Program-made: the position numbers and the translations under genes | Source: Spirochaetota bacterium | Lineage (GTDB): Bacteria > Spirochaetota > UBA4802 > UBA5550 | Assembly (NCBI GenBank): GCA_003246895.1 | Contig: QKCL01000035.1 | Location: forward strand, 1 to 64,000 | Reading direction: 5' to 3' | DNA length: 64,000 nt | The notes under the pieces: generated by a model | What the model was told of the DNA's origin: nothing | Databases searched by the model: none | The model's input: the letters and a program-made list of their open reading frames with translations, nothing else | In this document: positions 10,275-19,823 of the stretch, in pieces | Layout of the letters: every line of letters starts with the position of its first letter | Numbering within the stretch: the first letter of the stretch is position 1

Positions 10275-11470
10275 TAATCACATCTGTAGATAAACTTGTC
10301 CTTTCTTGAGATTGCAGTAAACGTTACGAGAGCAAAGACAGAAAGGGAAACCGGAATCAACCAGAAAGAAGTAAAATCGGGTTTTGAATTTTTAATTACA
10401 TACAGATCCATTGCAAAACCGGCAGTGATATTGGCAATGAGTGTACCGAACCCGGATGTTACCAGTGAAAATATCTGATGTACCCCTGCCCTGTAATATT
10501 CTTTACAATGACTGTCTATATACACATAAACTGATGTGAAAAAAAACGCATAGGCCAGCCCGTGAAAACCTATACCGGCTAGTATCCCGGCAACTGAATC
10601 CTTGAAAAATATAAAGAAGAAGAATCTCGTAATTTCCGATATAATGCCGAAAATCAGCATATTTTTGAATCCGAACTTTCCAAGAAATAATGACAGGTAG
10701 AGCATGACAATAACTTCGGTAACCTGTCCCACGCTCATTAATGGAAATATTTCAGATTCAGTAAACCCTGACTCCGAGAGAAAAGGAGCCATGCCGAAAT
10801 AATAATATTTATCCACCACTACTATGAGCAGACTGGTGAAGGAAATCATGAAAATTTTTCTGTCCCGGAATACAGTAAAAGCCTCAACCGGAAGAAGGCC
10901 GCCCCTATACCTGTGTCTCTCCAACTTTGAAACAGGCAGAGTCAGGGCATACAGTGACAACACAAACGATGAAACAGAAGAAAGAAGCAATGGAGCTGAC
11001 GAACTGTTTTTTTGAGAACTTATAACATGAAAAATCCCCCATACCACAAAGGCAGCACCTATCCACCCCACAGTTCCCCATAGGCGGATATTTCCGAATC
11101 TGCTCCTGTCTCCTCCATGCTGAAAGGTGATTGAATTTGAAAGCGCAATAGTGGGGCCGATGCATAGTGAATAGAAAAAATAGGCTGCAGCAATTGAATA
11201 AAAACCTGCAGAGTCAAGAAGAAGAAGCATCAGTCCTCCCCCCATAAGATGACAAAGGGCAAACAGCCTCTCGGAGCTGACAATTCTGTCGGCGACAACT
11301 GCTCCGATCATGGGTGAAATAAAGGCCACAGCAGAGGCCAGAGAAAGTATAATGCCCATCTGACCGCCAGTGAGACCTGCATGATTTTTCAGATAAAGAG
11401 TCATGACCGGGACATAGGCTCCAAGTACAAAATACTCACAGAACATCAACAGACTCAGCCGTACTCTCAT
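10274..11470 (-). CDS. MFS transporter (nucleoside:H+ symporter / LacY-like)
   Basis: About 12 hydrophobic segments; N-terminal MRVRLSLLMFCEYFVLGAYVPVMTLYLKN. Confidence 0.8.
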   Translation of the reverse strand: MRVRLSLLMFCEYFVLGAYVPVMTLYLKNHAGLTGGQMGIILSLASAVAFISPMIGAVVADRIVSSERLFALCHLMGGGLMLLLLDSAGFYSIAAAYFFYSLCIGPTIALSNSITFQHGGDRSRFGNIRLWGTVGWIGAAFVVWGIFHVISSQKNSSSAPLLLSSVSSFVLSLYALTLPVSKLERHRYRGGLLPVEAFTVFRDRKIFMISFTSLLIVVVDKYYYFGMAPFLSESGFTESEIFPLMSVGQVTEVIVMLYLSLFLGKFGFKNMLIFGIISEITRFFFFIFFKDSVAGILAGIGFHGLAYAFFFTSVYVYIDSHCKEYYRAGVHQIFSLVTSGFGTLIANITAGFAMDLYVIKNSKPDFTSFWLIPVSLSVFALVTFTAISRKDKFIYRCD

Positions 11471-11500
11471 GGCCCAAAACCTCTCAAAGTAACAGTATAA

Positions 11501-12040
11501 CTACAATCCCAGTATAATCCCTGCTGCCTCCATGAGGTCATTGGCTATAAAATCAGGCTTGTACGAACTCTCCTCAATCATACGGTAGTGTTTCCTGCCA
11601 TGTCCTGTAAGCAGATAGATTCCTCTACCGCCGGATTTTGACCCCATTTCCGGGTCATGGAGATGATCTCCCACAGAAAAGGAAGCGGCAAGATCAAGGC
11701 CGTAGTTTGCGGAAAGCTCATCAATGAACTGTGTAGAAGGTTTTCTGCAGCTGCAACCGTATTCAGGAGTGTGGGGACAACATTTTGTTTCTGTGATAAT
11801 GACACCATTTTCACTCAGAATAGATGTATATTCGGTTTCAAACTTCAGGTATTCCTCAAAAGAAAACTCCCCCCTGCCGATACCAGACTGATTGGTAATT
11901 ATAAAAATCAGATAATGTTCCTGAAGTTTTTTCAGAGCCTCAATCGAACCGGGGATAAAAACAATATCGTTTACACGGAAAAGATTCCCCACATCTTCAT
12001 TAATTGTTCCATCCCTATCCAGAAATACTGCGGGTTTCAT
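11501..12040 (-). CDS. gmhB: HAD-IIIA phosphatase, D-glycero-D-manno-heptose 1,7-bisphosphate phosphatase-like
   Basis: FLDRDGTINED, ITNQSGIGRG, CPHTPEYGCSCRKPS, VGDHLHDPEMG. Confidence 0.88.
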   Translation of the reverse strand: MKPAVFLDRDGTINEDVGNLFRVNDIVFIPGSIEALKKLQEHYLIFIITNQSGIGRGEFSFEEYLKFETEYTSILSENGVIITETKCCPHTPEYGCSCRKPSTQFIDELSANYGLDLAASFSVGDHLHDPEMGSKSGGRGIYLLTGHGRKHYRMIEESSYKPDFIANDLMEAAGIILGL

Positions 12041-12041
12041 T

Positions 12042-12368
12042 TCAGGCGGAAACTCTTACAAACTCTACCTGAAATGCAGACATTATGTTTTTCAGCATTT
12101 TATATTCAATGAGAGTTTTCATCCTCTGGCTATAGACGAGTATAATCATCCATTTGCCGCTTTTGTTAATATTAACAACATTATCGTTAAAATAGGAGAA
12201 ATCCTCTCCTTCAGACAACTCTTTCAGTTTCAATAAACCATTCTTAATTTCTTCGGAAAAATCGTCCAGCCTGTCCATAACAGGGACAAATCTCTCTGTT
12301 GTAATTTCACTGTGAGCTTCAAACTCAATAATTTTATTGTCAATGAACCCAATAGCTTCTTTAGCCAT
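12042..12368 (-). CDS. Hypothetical protein
   Basis: 108-aa ORF immediately upstream of the HAD phosphatase, same strand. Confidence 0.5.
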   Translation of the reverse strand: MAKEAIGFIDNKIIEFEAHSEITTERFVPVMDRLDDFSEEIKNGLLKLKELSEGEDFSYFNDNVVNINKSGKWMIILVYSQRMKTLIEYKMLKNIMSAFQVEFVRVSA

Positions 12369-12463
12369 AATTTATCACCCGTAAAAAAGATTTTAACCAA
12401 ATACTTGAATAATTATAAAATGTGTCAATAAAGTTTCTTTGGTAAAAAAAAGCCTTTAAACCA

Positions 12464-12994
12464 TTATAGTTTATATTTTTCAAGAATTTTCATAACTTCC
12501 GCAATCTTTTCTGAAGAGTTTCCGGAGAATTCATTATTACTTCTGCATATATTTTTCATTTCTGTAATGTCCTGAGATAGCACCCTTTTAAGCTTTTCAA
12601 GCGACTCTGAGATTTCAATAAGCTGGTCCTTTCTTCTTATCCATGCAGAAGTGGAAAGTTTTCTGTCCGCAAGTTCCCTGAGTACCGCGTTAAATCTGTG
12701 AAGGGGGCCGGCAATTCTGTGACTGAGGATGTTCACAAAAAAGAAGAGCATTATAATTGAGATCAAGGTAGAAACGAAGGACAAAGTAACAATAACAGTC
12801 CTGAATTTGGACTTTATCTCCTCCATGGAAAGAAATCTTCTGGATATAGAATCAGCCTCACTCTCTACAAAGATATCCATTACCAGAAAAAACAGCACAA
12901 TAATAAAAGCATAAAAAATTATAAATTTAAGCAGAAACATTAACTGAAATTTTCTGTTAATGAGCAGTTGTTTTCGTTTAATTTTATCCTTCAT
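12464..12994 (-). CDS. Membrane protein with two TM segments and a HAMP-like domain
   Basis: Two hydrophobic segments then HRIAGPLHRFNAVLRELADRKL; ATG at 12994 overlaps the upstream stop (ATGA). Confidence 0.65.
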   Translation of the reverse strand: MKDKIKRKQLLINRKFQLMFLLKFIIFYAFIIVLFFLVMDIFVESEADSISRRFLSMEEIKSKFRTVIVTLSFVSTLISIIMLFFFVNILSHRIAGPLHRFNAVLRELADRKLSTSAWIRRKDQLIEISESLEKLKRVLSQDITEMKNICRSNNEFSGNSSEKIAEVMKILEKYKL

Positions 12995-13446
12995 CTTTTC
13001 TCCTGATGACACTTCTTGCAAAGTTGTCCATTGCTGTTCATTTCTACCAAAAAAAACGTCTTATATACCTTCTGTCTGTTAAACAATGAGTCAAAGAGGC
13101 TATTTGATCTCCACGGCACACTATCATATCTTTTACTATATATATCGTGACACGTGATACATCCCATTCTCCCCCGGGAAAGCAGTTTGTATTGCCTCCT
13201 GTCTGCCTGACTTACCGCCATTTTAACAGGATGATGTTTTTTCATATCATGACATTTCACACATGACTCAACGCAGCAGATTCCATTTATGAAATTTCTT
13301 TCACTGCCAGGATGGCATTGCTTACACTGTGACCCGTTTTTAACTGCACCATGAATTTCTGCAGGCTCATGGGAAAAAAGAAGAAAACCTGAACAGAGAA
13401 GAAAGATCAAAAAAACTTCAACTGATATGTACGCTCTGCTTTTCAT
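12991..13446 (-). CDS. Tetraheme c-type cytochrome
   Basis: Four CXXCH motifs (CKQCH, CVKCH, CITCH, CKKCH) and an N-terminal signal/anchor. Confidence 0.88.
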   Translation of the reverse strand: MKSRAYISVEVFLIFLLCSGFLLFSHEPAEIHGAVKNGSQCKQCHPGSERNFINGICCVESCVKCHDMKKHHPVKMAVSQADRRQYKLLSRGRMGCITCHDIYSKRYDSVPWRSNSLFDSLFNRQKVYKTFFLVEMNSNGQLCKKCHQEKR

Positions 13447-14621
13447 CAGAATTTTATAACCAGCTGAATATCAGCTTCCCTTTCAGTAAAATATTCATCA
13501 TTGATAAACCGGCTGTCATTACTTTGATTTATACTGTATTCGAACTTGATGTATGAAATATCAGAAATATTTACATTAAGACCCAAAGTAAACCTTTCCA
13601 GTCTGTCTTTCAGTTCGTCATTATCTGCAGCATCGTCATAACCAGCTGTCGTGTCGTTAATTATCTCATAATATCCGTATCTGAAATACAGTACCAGCGG
13701 AATTTCGATAATATGGCTGAAACGGATCCCGCATGTGGCATGCGCACCATTCTCCTCAACTTTCATCACATTCTTTCTTTTCAGATATTCAGACCTTACA
13801 AAAAAATATTTACAGCTGAGAGTAAAGTCAAGGGCAAAGGCTTCTTCAGATTTTGCACCATTGCTGTCTACGTCATAGATATATGAAAAACCTGCCTCAA
13901 ATCTCTTTTCTCTGTCATAGGAGAGGAGATATGGGTTATTCAAGGGAGTAAGTCCGAATCTAAACCCATAGGAATTTCCGCCATAGGATTCTTTCTTGTC
14001 TATTCCCCGTACAACATAGGCAGAAATATTAACAGCCTGAAATCCAGCAAGCAGCCTTATTCCGGTATCACTGTACCCTCCATCCATAATTTTTTCAGTT
14101 GTCAGGGGCGCAGTGAATGTAATTCTTGAAGGAGATTGAAAATACTCCCAGTCATTGCCGAAAGGCACATCGAATTTCCCCACCTGAAGATGTATGCCTC
14201 TTTCAAGGAGGAGATTGCCGCGTGCCGTCACCGTCTGGCCGTATATGGTATAGTCAATAAAACCCGTTTTAAGGGAAGTGTCTTCATTAACAAGGATAGC
14301 TGCCGCAACGTTAAAATTATTATTATACCTGTGGATAAGATCAAGCTCCAGCCCGCCGATCTGAAAAATGTTCGGTTTGTTTTTCTGGTTGGACATATAA
14401 ACATCGAAATATCCGCTTAACTTCAGTCCGGATATTGCCCTGAAGGCATCTTCCAGGTACGCAACCCTTTCACTGAGGGATTCAACCTTCCTTTCAAGTT
14501 CCTCAACTTTTTTCCTGTTTATACTTTCGTTACTCTCAGAAACAGTTTCACTATATAAACCCATGGAAAATAACAGAAAACAGAAAAATATAAAAGCATT
14601 AAACAATTTCATAATATTCAT
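13446..14621 (-). CDS. Porin-like outer-membrane beta-barrel with N-terminal coiled coil
   Basis: Signal peptide, coiled coil (VEELERKVESLSERVAYLEDAF), beta-barrel-like body ending in VIKF. Confidence 0.65.
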   Translation of the reverse strand: MNIMKLFNAFIFFCFLLFSMGLYSETVSESNESINRKKVEELERKVESLSERVAYLEDAFRAISGLKLSGYFDVYMSNQKNKPNIFQIGGLELDLIHRYNNNFNVAAAILVNEDTSLKTGFIDYTIYGQTVTARGNLLLERGIHLQVGKFDVPFGNDWEYFQSPSRITFTAPLTTEKIMDGGYSDTGIRLLAGFQAVNISAYVVRGIDKKESYGGNSYGFRFGLTPLNNPYLLSYDREKRFEAGFSYIYDVDSNGAKSEEAFALDFTLSCKYFFVRSEYLKRKNVMKVEENGAHATCGIRFSHIIEIPLVLYFRYGYYEIINDTTAGYDDAADNDELKDRLERFTLGLNVNISDISYIKFEYSINQSNDSRFINDEYFTEREADIQLVIKF

Positions 14622-15331
14622 TCACCGGAACGCCTGTAGCTTTCATCAGCAGTACTCACCTGTCTGTACAGAAATTCATAATATCTGACACTGTCTTTGG
14701 GAACACCATAAATATACTGCATCCTGGCTGCATCATTTTCTGTAATAAGACCAGTCCTATCTACAGGTGTTTCCGTTACGGATTCAATTGTTTTTTCTCC
14801 ATTTATCGAAAACGCATATTCGGGATAATGCATAATTGAATGATAATCATAGGGAAAGTCACTCTCGACATAGAGCGGATTATCCCTCTTATCAAACTCT
14901 TCTGCCTCAGAAGAAAGAATATTCTCAAAAAAAACTTTTACATAACTATCCCTGTCCGGACGCTGGTGTTCATGATAAAGGCCGAGGCAGTGTCCCAATT
15001 CATGTATTATATGTTCATACCTGTTTAATGGCGCATCCGCCTTGAAATTCATATAACACTTTGTATTATTTTCACCCACAGTTGATGACCACCCCTGATC
15101 ATATACCCTCCTGATCTCATAGGCGCTGCTTGAGGGTGTGGTCATATAGAAATGAACATCTGCGACACTTTCCCATGCATCCATTGCATTTTCAAGGTCA
15201 GCGATTTCCACATCTGTAAAGTCCCCTTTAAGGTAATAGGGGATCTCTCCTTCACTCCAGGAACTCACAGAAAAATCTATACTGCAGCCGATAAGAAAAA
15301 TAGCGGTCAACGCTGTGATTATCAATTTCAT
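14618..15331 (-). CDS. Astacin-like (M12A) metalloprotease lipoprotein
   Basis: Lipobox LIGC; HIIHELGHCLGLYHEHQRPDRD (HExxHxxGxxHExxRxDRD); Met-turn SIMHY. Confidence 0.88.
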   Translation of the reverse strand: MKLIITALTAIFLIGCSIDFSVSSWSEGEIPYYLKGDFTDVEIADLENAMDAWESVADVHFYMTTPSSSAYEIRRVYDQGWSSTVGENNTKCYMNFKADAPLNRYEHIIHELGHCLGLYHEHQRPDRDSYVKVFFENILSSEAEEFDKRDNPLYVESDFPYDYHSIMHYPEYAFSINGEKTIESVTETPVDRTGLITENDAARMQYIYGVPKDSVRYYEFLYRQVSTADESYRRSGE

Positions 15332-15371
15332 AGGGAGAATATAATACTATTGGCTGGAAAAAAAATTGAGA

Positions 15372-15830
15372 TTAAATATTGAGGAATGTTCCCATATTGT
15401 AAAAGGAACCTGATGCCGTATTTATGAGTTTTTCATTCTGATCATAGAGCCTGCCCTGAGCATAGAATACACTCCTGCCGGCATGGTCAATTTCAGCCTT
15501 TCCAATGACAAGATCACCCTCTTTCACAGAGCTTACAAAGCTTGATGCAAATTGTATTGTCACGCAATTATAATTGATGGTCCTGATGGCCATGCCCATT
15601 GCTGTATCAAGAACAGCAAAATAAACAGCGCCGTGGGCAATTCCACGCGGATTGATATGTTTCTCATTTATGCGGCATTTTATCTCTGCGAAACCGGGTC
15701 CCAGGGCTGAGACATAGATTCCCATCTCCTGAAAAAATCTGCATGAAAGATTTGTCTTTATTATGTCCTTAAAGAGATCATCAGGTATTCCCTGATTTTC
15801 AGGAATTATGCTTTTTCCGAAATCATCCAT
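15372..15830 (-). CDS. PaaI-family hotdog thioesterase
   Basis: INPRGIAHGAVYFAVLDTAMGMAI and ASFVSSVKEGDLVIGKAEI. Confidence 0.8.
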   Translation of the reverse strand: MDDFGKSIIPENQGIPDDLFKDIIKTNLSCRFFQEMGIYVSALGPGFAEIKCRINEKHINPRGIAHGAVYFAVLDTAMGMAIRTINYNCVTIQFASSFVSSVKEGDLVIGKAEIDHAGRSVFYAQGRLYDQNEKLINTASGSFYNMGTFLNI

Positions 15831-15974
15831 GAAAATATTGTGAACCGTTAACAGTTCATGTCAACAAAATATTTTTTAACGATTTTAATTTATCAAGACC
15901 ATGCACTCCGCAAAACATTACAATAATTCCGAAGCCGAATTCAAAAATATTATGTCAATAAACAGTTAAGAAAG

Positions 15975-18900
15975 CTACTCAATAACATCTTCAATTTCCC
16001 CTTCCATTTCAAGGAATATATTCTGAAGTTCATTTATCCTTTCATCTGAGGTTTCCCACATTCCTCTGGCAGAGGCTTCAAGCAGCTTGCTCACAATATT
16101 CTGCAGGGCATATGGATTAACTTCCTTCATCCATTCGCGCATTTCCGGGTTAAGGGCATATTTTTCAGAAAGCATATCATAGAGAAAGTCATCAACTATC
16201 TCTGCTGTTGCATCCCAGCCGAAGACTATATCTACTATTTTTGAGAGGTCTCCTGCTCCCTTATATCCATGTTTTTTCAATCCATCAATATATTTGGGAT
16301 TGAATATCTTTGCCCTGAAAAGCTGTTTCGATTCTTCATCAAGAGTTCTGTTTTTTACGTGTGAGGGATCACTGGAATCTCCATATACAGAAAAAGGAAA
16401 TTCGCCCTTAACAGTTTTTACTGCAGAAATGAGTCCGCCGTAATAATTGTAATAATCGGTACACGAAAACATATCGTATTCCCTTGAATCATTGTTCTGG
16501 ACAGTTGCATCTGTTCTGGAAAGAAGATTTTTAAATGCACCTGTTTTCAACGCTCCATACTCTCCATTTTTATAACCGTATGAAGACCAGTTAATAAACA
16601 TATTGCCGAGTTCGAAACTGTCGTTCCAGACACTGCACTCAACCAGTTCCTTGACACCTGCCCCGTATGTTCCCGGAGGTGAACTGAACACACGGAATGT
16701 GGCCTCATTCATTGCCTCATCCTGAGACATGCCGCTGACTGTGTATTTTTGAATATCGGAATATACATTCTGTTTGAGAATATTGCTTTCAGGAGGTTCA
16801 TCCAGAGCCACAACCATGGCCACGGCATCGTTCATCAAATCCATGAGATTGGGGAAAGCATCCCTGAAGGAACCGGAAGCGCGTGTCATTACATCATACC
16901 TGGGCCTCTTCAATTCCTCAAGAGGTATTATCTCCAGATCAGTCACTTTGCCTACGCTGTCCCATACAGGTTTTACTCCCAGAAGGTAAAGAATCTCCGC
17001 CAGAGTCTCCCCCTTTGACCTCATGACAGAGGTGCTGGTCATAAAAAAAGCAACAGTTCTAAGTTCAGAGCCTGTTTCTCCTTCGTACTTCTCTATTAGA
17101 CTGTCTCCGAGTTTAACACCGGTATCCCAGGCGACCTTGGTCGGAATTTTAGACGGATCGACCGAATAGAAATTCTTACCCGTTGGCAGGATATCCGCCT
17201 CTCCCCGGGTTGGGGCACCCGAAGGGCCGGGCTCAACATATTTACCATCCAGTGCAGCAAGAGTTGAATCAATCTCCTCCCTTGTTCTTAAAATATTCGA
17301 GTAAAGCCTAGAGCATATATATTCCATAGATTTTTTTATTGCCGGAATGTCTCTGCCAAAAAATTCATTTATAATTTCAGGAATTGAGCCTGCATCAAAA
17401 TTTTTATCAGACAGTGCCTGTACAATACTCACGCATTTTTCATGTGCAAGTGAAATGATCTGCCCGCCGGTTTTCCGCTTATAATGGGACAGAATCTTCC
17501 CTTTATTCTCAATTAATTCATCATAGTCATAGCCCATTGCATAAATTACAGACTCCCTCAACGAAGGAGCTTCGTCATTGTCTATGCGTGTCAGCTGAAC
17601 AATGAACTCCACAAGTTTGCTGCCCTCAGGATGTTCACCGATTGTATGAAGGCCGTCACTGATCATTGTATCAGAGATATCCTCAAGATACCCGTGTATC
17701 TTTTCAACAGAGGACACAAGGTTTTTCTGAAAAATATCCTGAGTCAAATTCATATCCTTGTCCAGATTCGCTTTTACAACGGCTTCCCATATCTGCTCAC
17801 CGGCAGTTCCCATTTGTGTCTGATTATTAAATTTGGCATCATAATAATTCTTTATGGTATTTTCAAGATCGGTCAGTTCATCATATAGTTTGGAATTTGT
17901 CATTGGAGGAGTTAAATGGTCAATGATGCAGCAGTAGCTTCTACGCTTTGCCTGCATACCCTCGCCCGGATTGCTGATTATGTAATAATAGATATTCGGC
18001 AGATCCATTATGGAAAGATCGGGATAGCATTCCTCACTGAGTCCAAGGGCTTTCCCAGGAAGCCATTCGAGGGAGCCGTGTGTTCCAACATGAATCACAG
18101 CATCGGCTCTGAATATATTTTTTATCCATCTGTACTTTGCCAGATAATGATGTGTAGGGCACAGATCCGTATCATGCATTAACTCATCGAGTTTTTCCAT
18201 TTCCCCTCTGGGAGGCTGCATCGTTATAAAGAGATTCCCGTTATGGACACCTGCAAAATTCAGAGTATCGTCATGGACAAAAACCTCTCCCGGCATCTGC
18301 CCCCAATGTTTAACCATATGTTCCCGTACTTCATAGGGGAGTTTTTCATGCCAGGGTATATAAACTTCCCTTTCTGCCCAGGCTTCAGACTTTTCAGCCA
18401 TAGTTTCGGGAATTACATATCTCTTGTCATATGTCATCCTTGACAGCATATCACTTGAAAGGGCATCACCGTTTTCATATGTTCTGTCAACATTATAGCC
18501 CTCTTCTTTCAGCCGGTCAATGAGATTCTTTATACTTGCGAATGAATCCAGGCCCATTGCACATCCGATTCTGTCATTCCTCGGCGGATAATGATGAAAG
18601 ATAATCGCTACTTTCTTGTCTTTATTTTTCTTCTTCGAAAGCCGGATCCAGTTTAAGGAGAAAGAAACAAGTTTTTCAATCCTTTCAGGCATACCCACAT
18701 TTCTGGAAATCAAAGCTCCGGAATTTTTATCAATAATGTCTGATTCTCTGGTTCCTGTGTTCATATTGATAATGACACCGTCAAATTCAGGCAGGGCAGC
18801 CGAAGCCATTACATCAATTACAGTTACTCCCTGTTCGCTCTCTTTCCATTCTTCGTAGCTGTTGCGCCCGTTCATTACCTGTAGAACAGGAACACCGAGA

Positions 18901-19745
18901 TTTTCAAACATTCCCTTAAGGTCAGGCCTTAAGAGGTTCATTGAAAAGCTCAATGAATTAAGGAGAAGATCGATTCTGGATTTGCCGTTCTCCATAAAGA
19001 AACTATCTATAACTGAGTCGGGCCCCATGCCTCCTTCAATTTTATCACCGTTCCTGTTCAAGAATACAGCAACCACACCTGTACCCTGTTTTTCAATTTC
19101 CCTTATTATCTTGTCAATATTATCGAGGTTACTGTTTTTCCAGAAAGTGTTATGAAACCACAGGCCTATTACAGGCTGATCCTTTTTGATAAATTTTTCA
19201 TAATACTCTTCCGGTTCTGGGATACAATCCAGATCAGGATGATATATACCCTGCTCAGCAGTTTTTATTACAGGAGAGTATTCTATATATTTATTACCCA
19301 GAATATTGAACATATAGCAGAACATATTTCTGATATTTGTGACACCGCCGTTATCACTGTATTCACAGATTTTGATCCAGTTCTCTGTATTGAAACTGCT
19401 TGAATATTTTCCACATATATCAGCCACAACCATTCCCGGACCGCTCGACTGGATATGAACATATGGAGTTTCCCTGCCTTCATTTTTACATCTGTCAATT
19501 TCCCCGAAAAACTTATCCGAAGCGGGAAAGGAATCTTCTGCACCGTGCAGGCCTATGTAGACTATATCTGAATTCATTGCATTTTTGACAAAGCTATCTA
19601 TGCTGTTTTCATCAAAGAACTGATCCTTTGTTCGGGCATGGCATTTAATATCATGACCGGATCTTTGCATTTCAGTGATAGCTGAATTTAGGTTGGATAG
19701 GTCGTTCCCCGAGGAACTGAAGTAGGCTATTTTATATGTTTTCAT
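15975..19745 (-). CDS. cobN: CobN-type class I chelatase large subunit (copy 1)
   Basis: 1256 aa; VAIIFHHYPPRNDRIGCAMGLDS, DAVIHVGTHGSLEWLPGKALGLSEECYPDL, REYDMFSCTDYYNYYGG. Confidence 0.93.
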   Translation of the reverse strand: MKTYKIAYFSSSGNDLSNLNSAITEMQRSGHDIKCHARTKDQFFDENSIDSFVKNAMNSDIVYIGLHGAEDSFPASDKFFGEIDRCKNEGRETPYVHIQSSGPGMVVADICGKYSSSFNTENWIKICEYSDNGGVTNIRNMFCYMFNILGNKYIEYSPVIKTAEQGIYHPDLDCIPEPEEYYEKFIKKDQPVIGLWFHNTFWKNSNLDNIDKIIREIEKQGTGVVAVFLNRNGDKIEGGMGPDSVIDSFFMENGKSRIDLLLNSLSFSMNLLRPDLKGMFENLGVPVLQVMNGRNSYEEWKESEQGVTVIDVMASAALPEFDGVIINMNTGTRESDIIDKNSGALISRNVGMPERIEKLVSFSLNWIRLSKKKNKDKKVAIIFHHYPPRNDRIGCAMGLDSFASIKNLIDRLKEEGYNVDRTYENGDALSSDMLSRMTYDKRYVIPETMAEKSEAWAEREVYIPWHEKLPYEVREHMVKHWGQMPGEVFVHDDTLNFAGVHNGNLFITMQPPRGEMEKLDELMHDTDLCPTHHYLAKYRWIKNIFRADAVIHVGTHGSLEWLPGKALGLSEECYPDLSIMDLPNIYYYIISNPGEGMQAKRRSYCCIIDHLTPPMTNSKLYDELTDLENTIKNYYDAKFNNQTQMGTAGEQIWEAVVKANLDKDMNLTQDIFQKNLVSSVEKIHGYLEDISDTMISDGLHTIGEHPEGSKLVEFIVQLTRIDNDEAPSLRESVIYAMGYDYDELIENKGKILSHYKRKTGGQIISLAHEKCVSIVQALSDKNFDAGSIPEIINEFFGRDIPAIKKSMEYICSRLYSNILRTREEIDSTLAALDGKYVEPGPSGAPTRGEADILPTGKNFYSVDPSKIPTKVAWDTGVKLGDSLIEKYEGETGSELRTVAFFMTSTSVMRSKGETLAEILYLLGVKPVWDSVGKVTDLEIIPLEELKRPRYDVMTRASGSFRDAFPNLMDLMNDAVAMVVALDEPPESNILKQNVYSDIQKYTVSGMSQDEAMNEATFRVFSSPPGTYGAGVKELVECSVWNDSFELGNMFINWSSYGYKNGEYGALKTGAFKNLLSRTDATVQNNDSREYDMFSCTDYYNYYGGLISAVKTVKGEFPFSVYGDSSDPSHVKNRTLDEESKQLFRAKIFNPKYIDGLKKHGYKGAGDLSKIVDIVFGWDATAEIVDDFLYDMLSEKYALNPEMREWMKEVNPYALQNIVSKLLEASARGMWETSDERINELQNIFLEMEGEIEDVIE

Positions 19746-19767
19746 GATTATACCTTAATATAGGAGA

Positions 19768-19797
19768 AAAAGCAGCATGGGATTCCATGCTGCTTTT
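19768..19797 (-). terminator. Terminator-like hairpin between a TonB receptor and cobN
   Basis: Minus strand: AAAAGCAGCATGG-AATC-CCATGCTGCTTTTT. Confidence 0.7.
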
Positions 19798-19823
19798 ATG
19801 AATAATAAAGTTTTTACTTTTAT

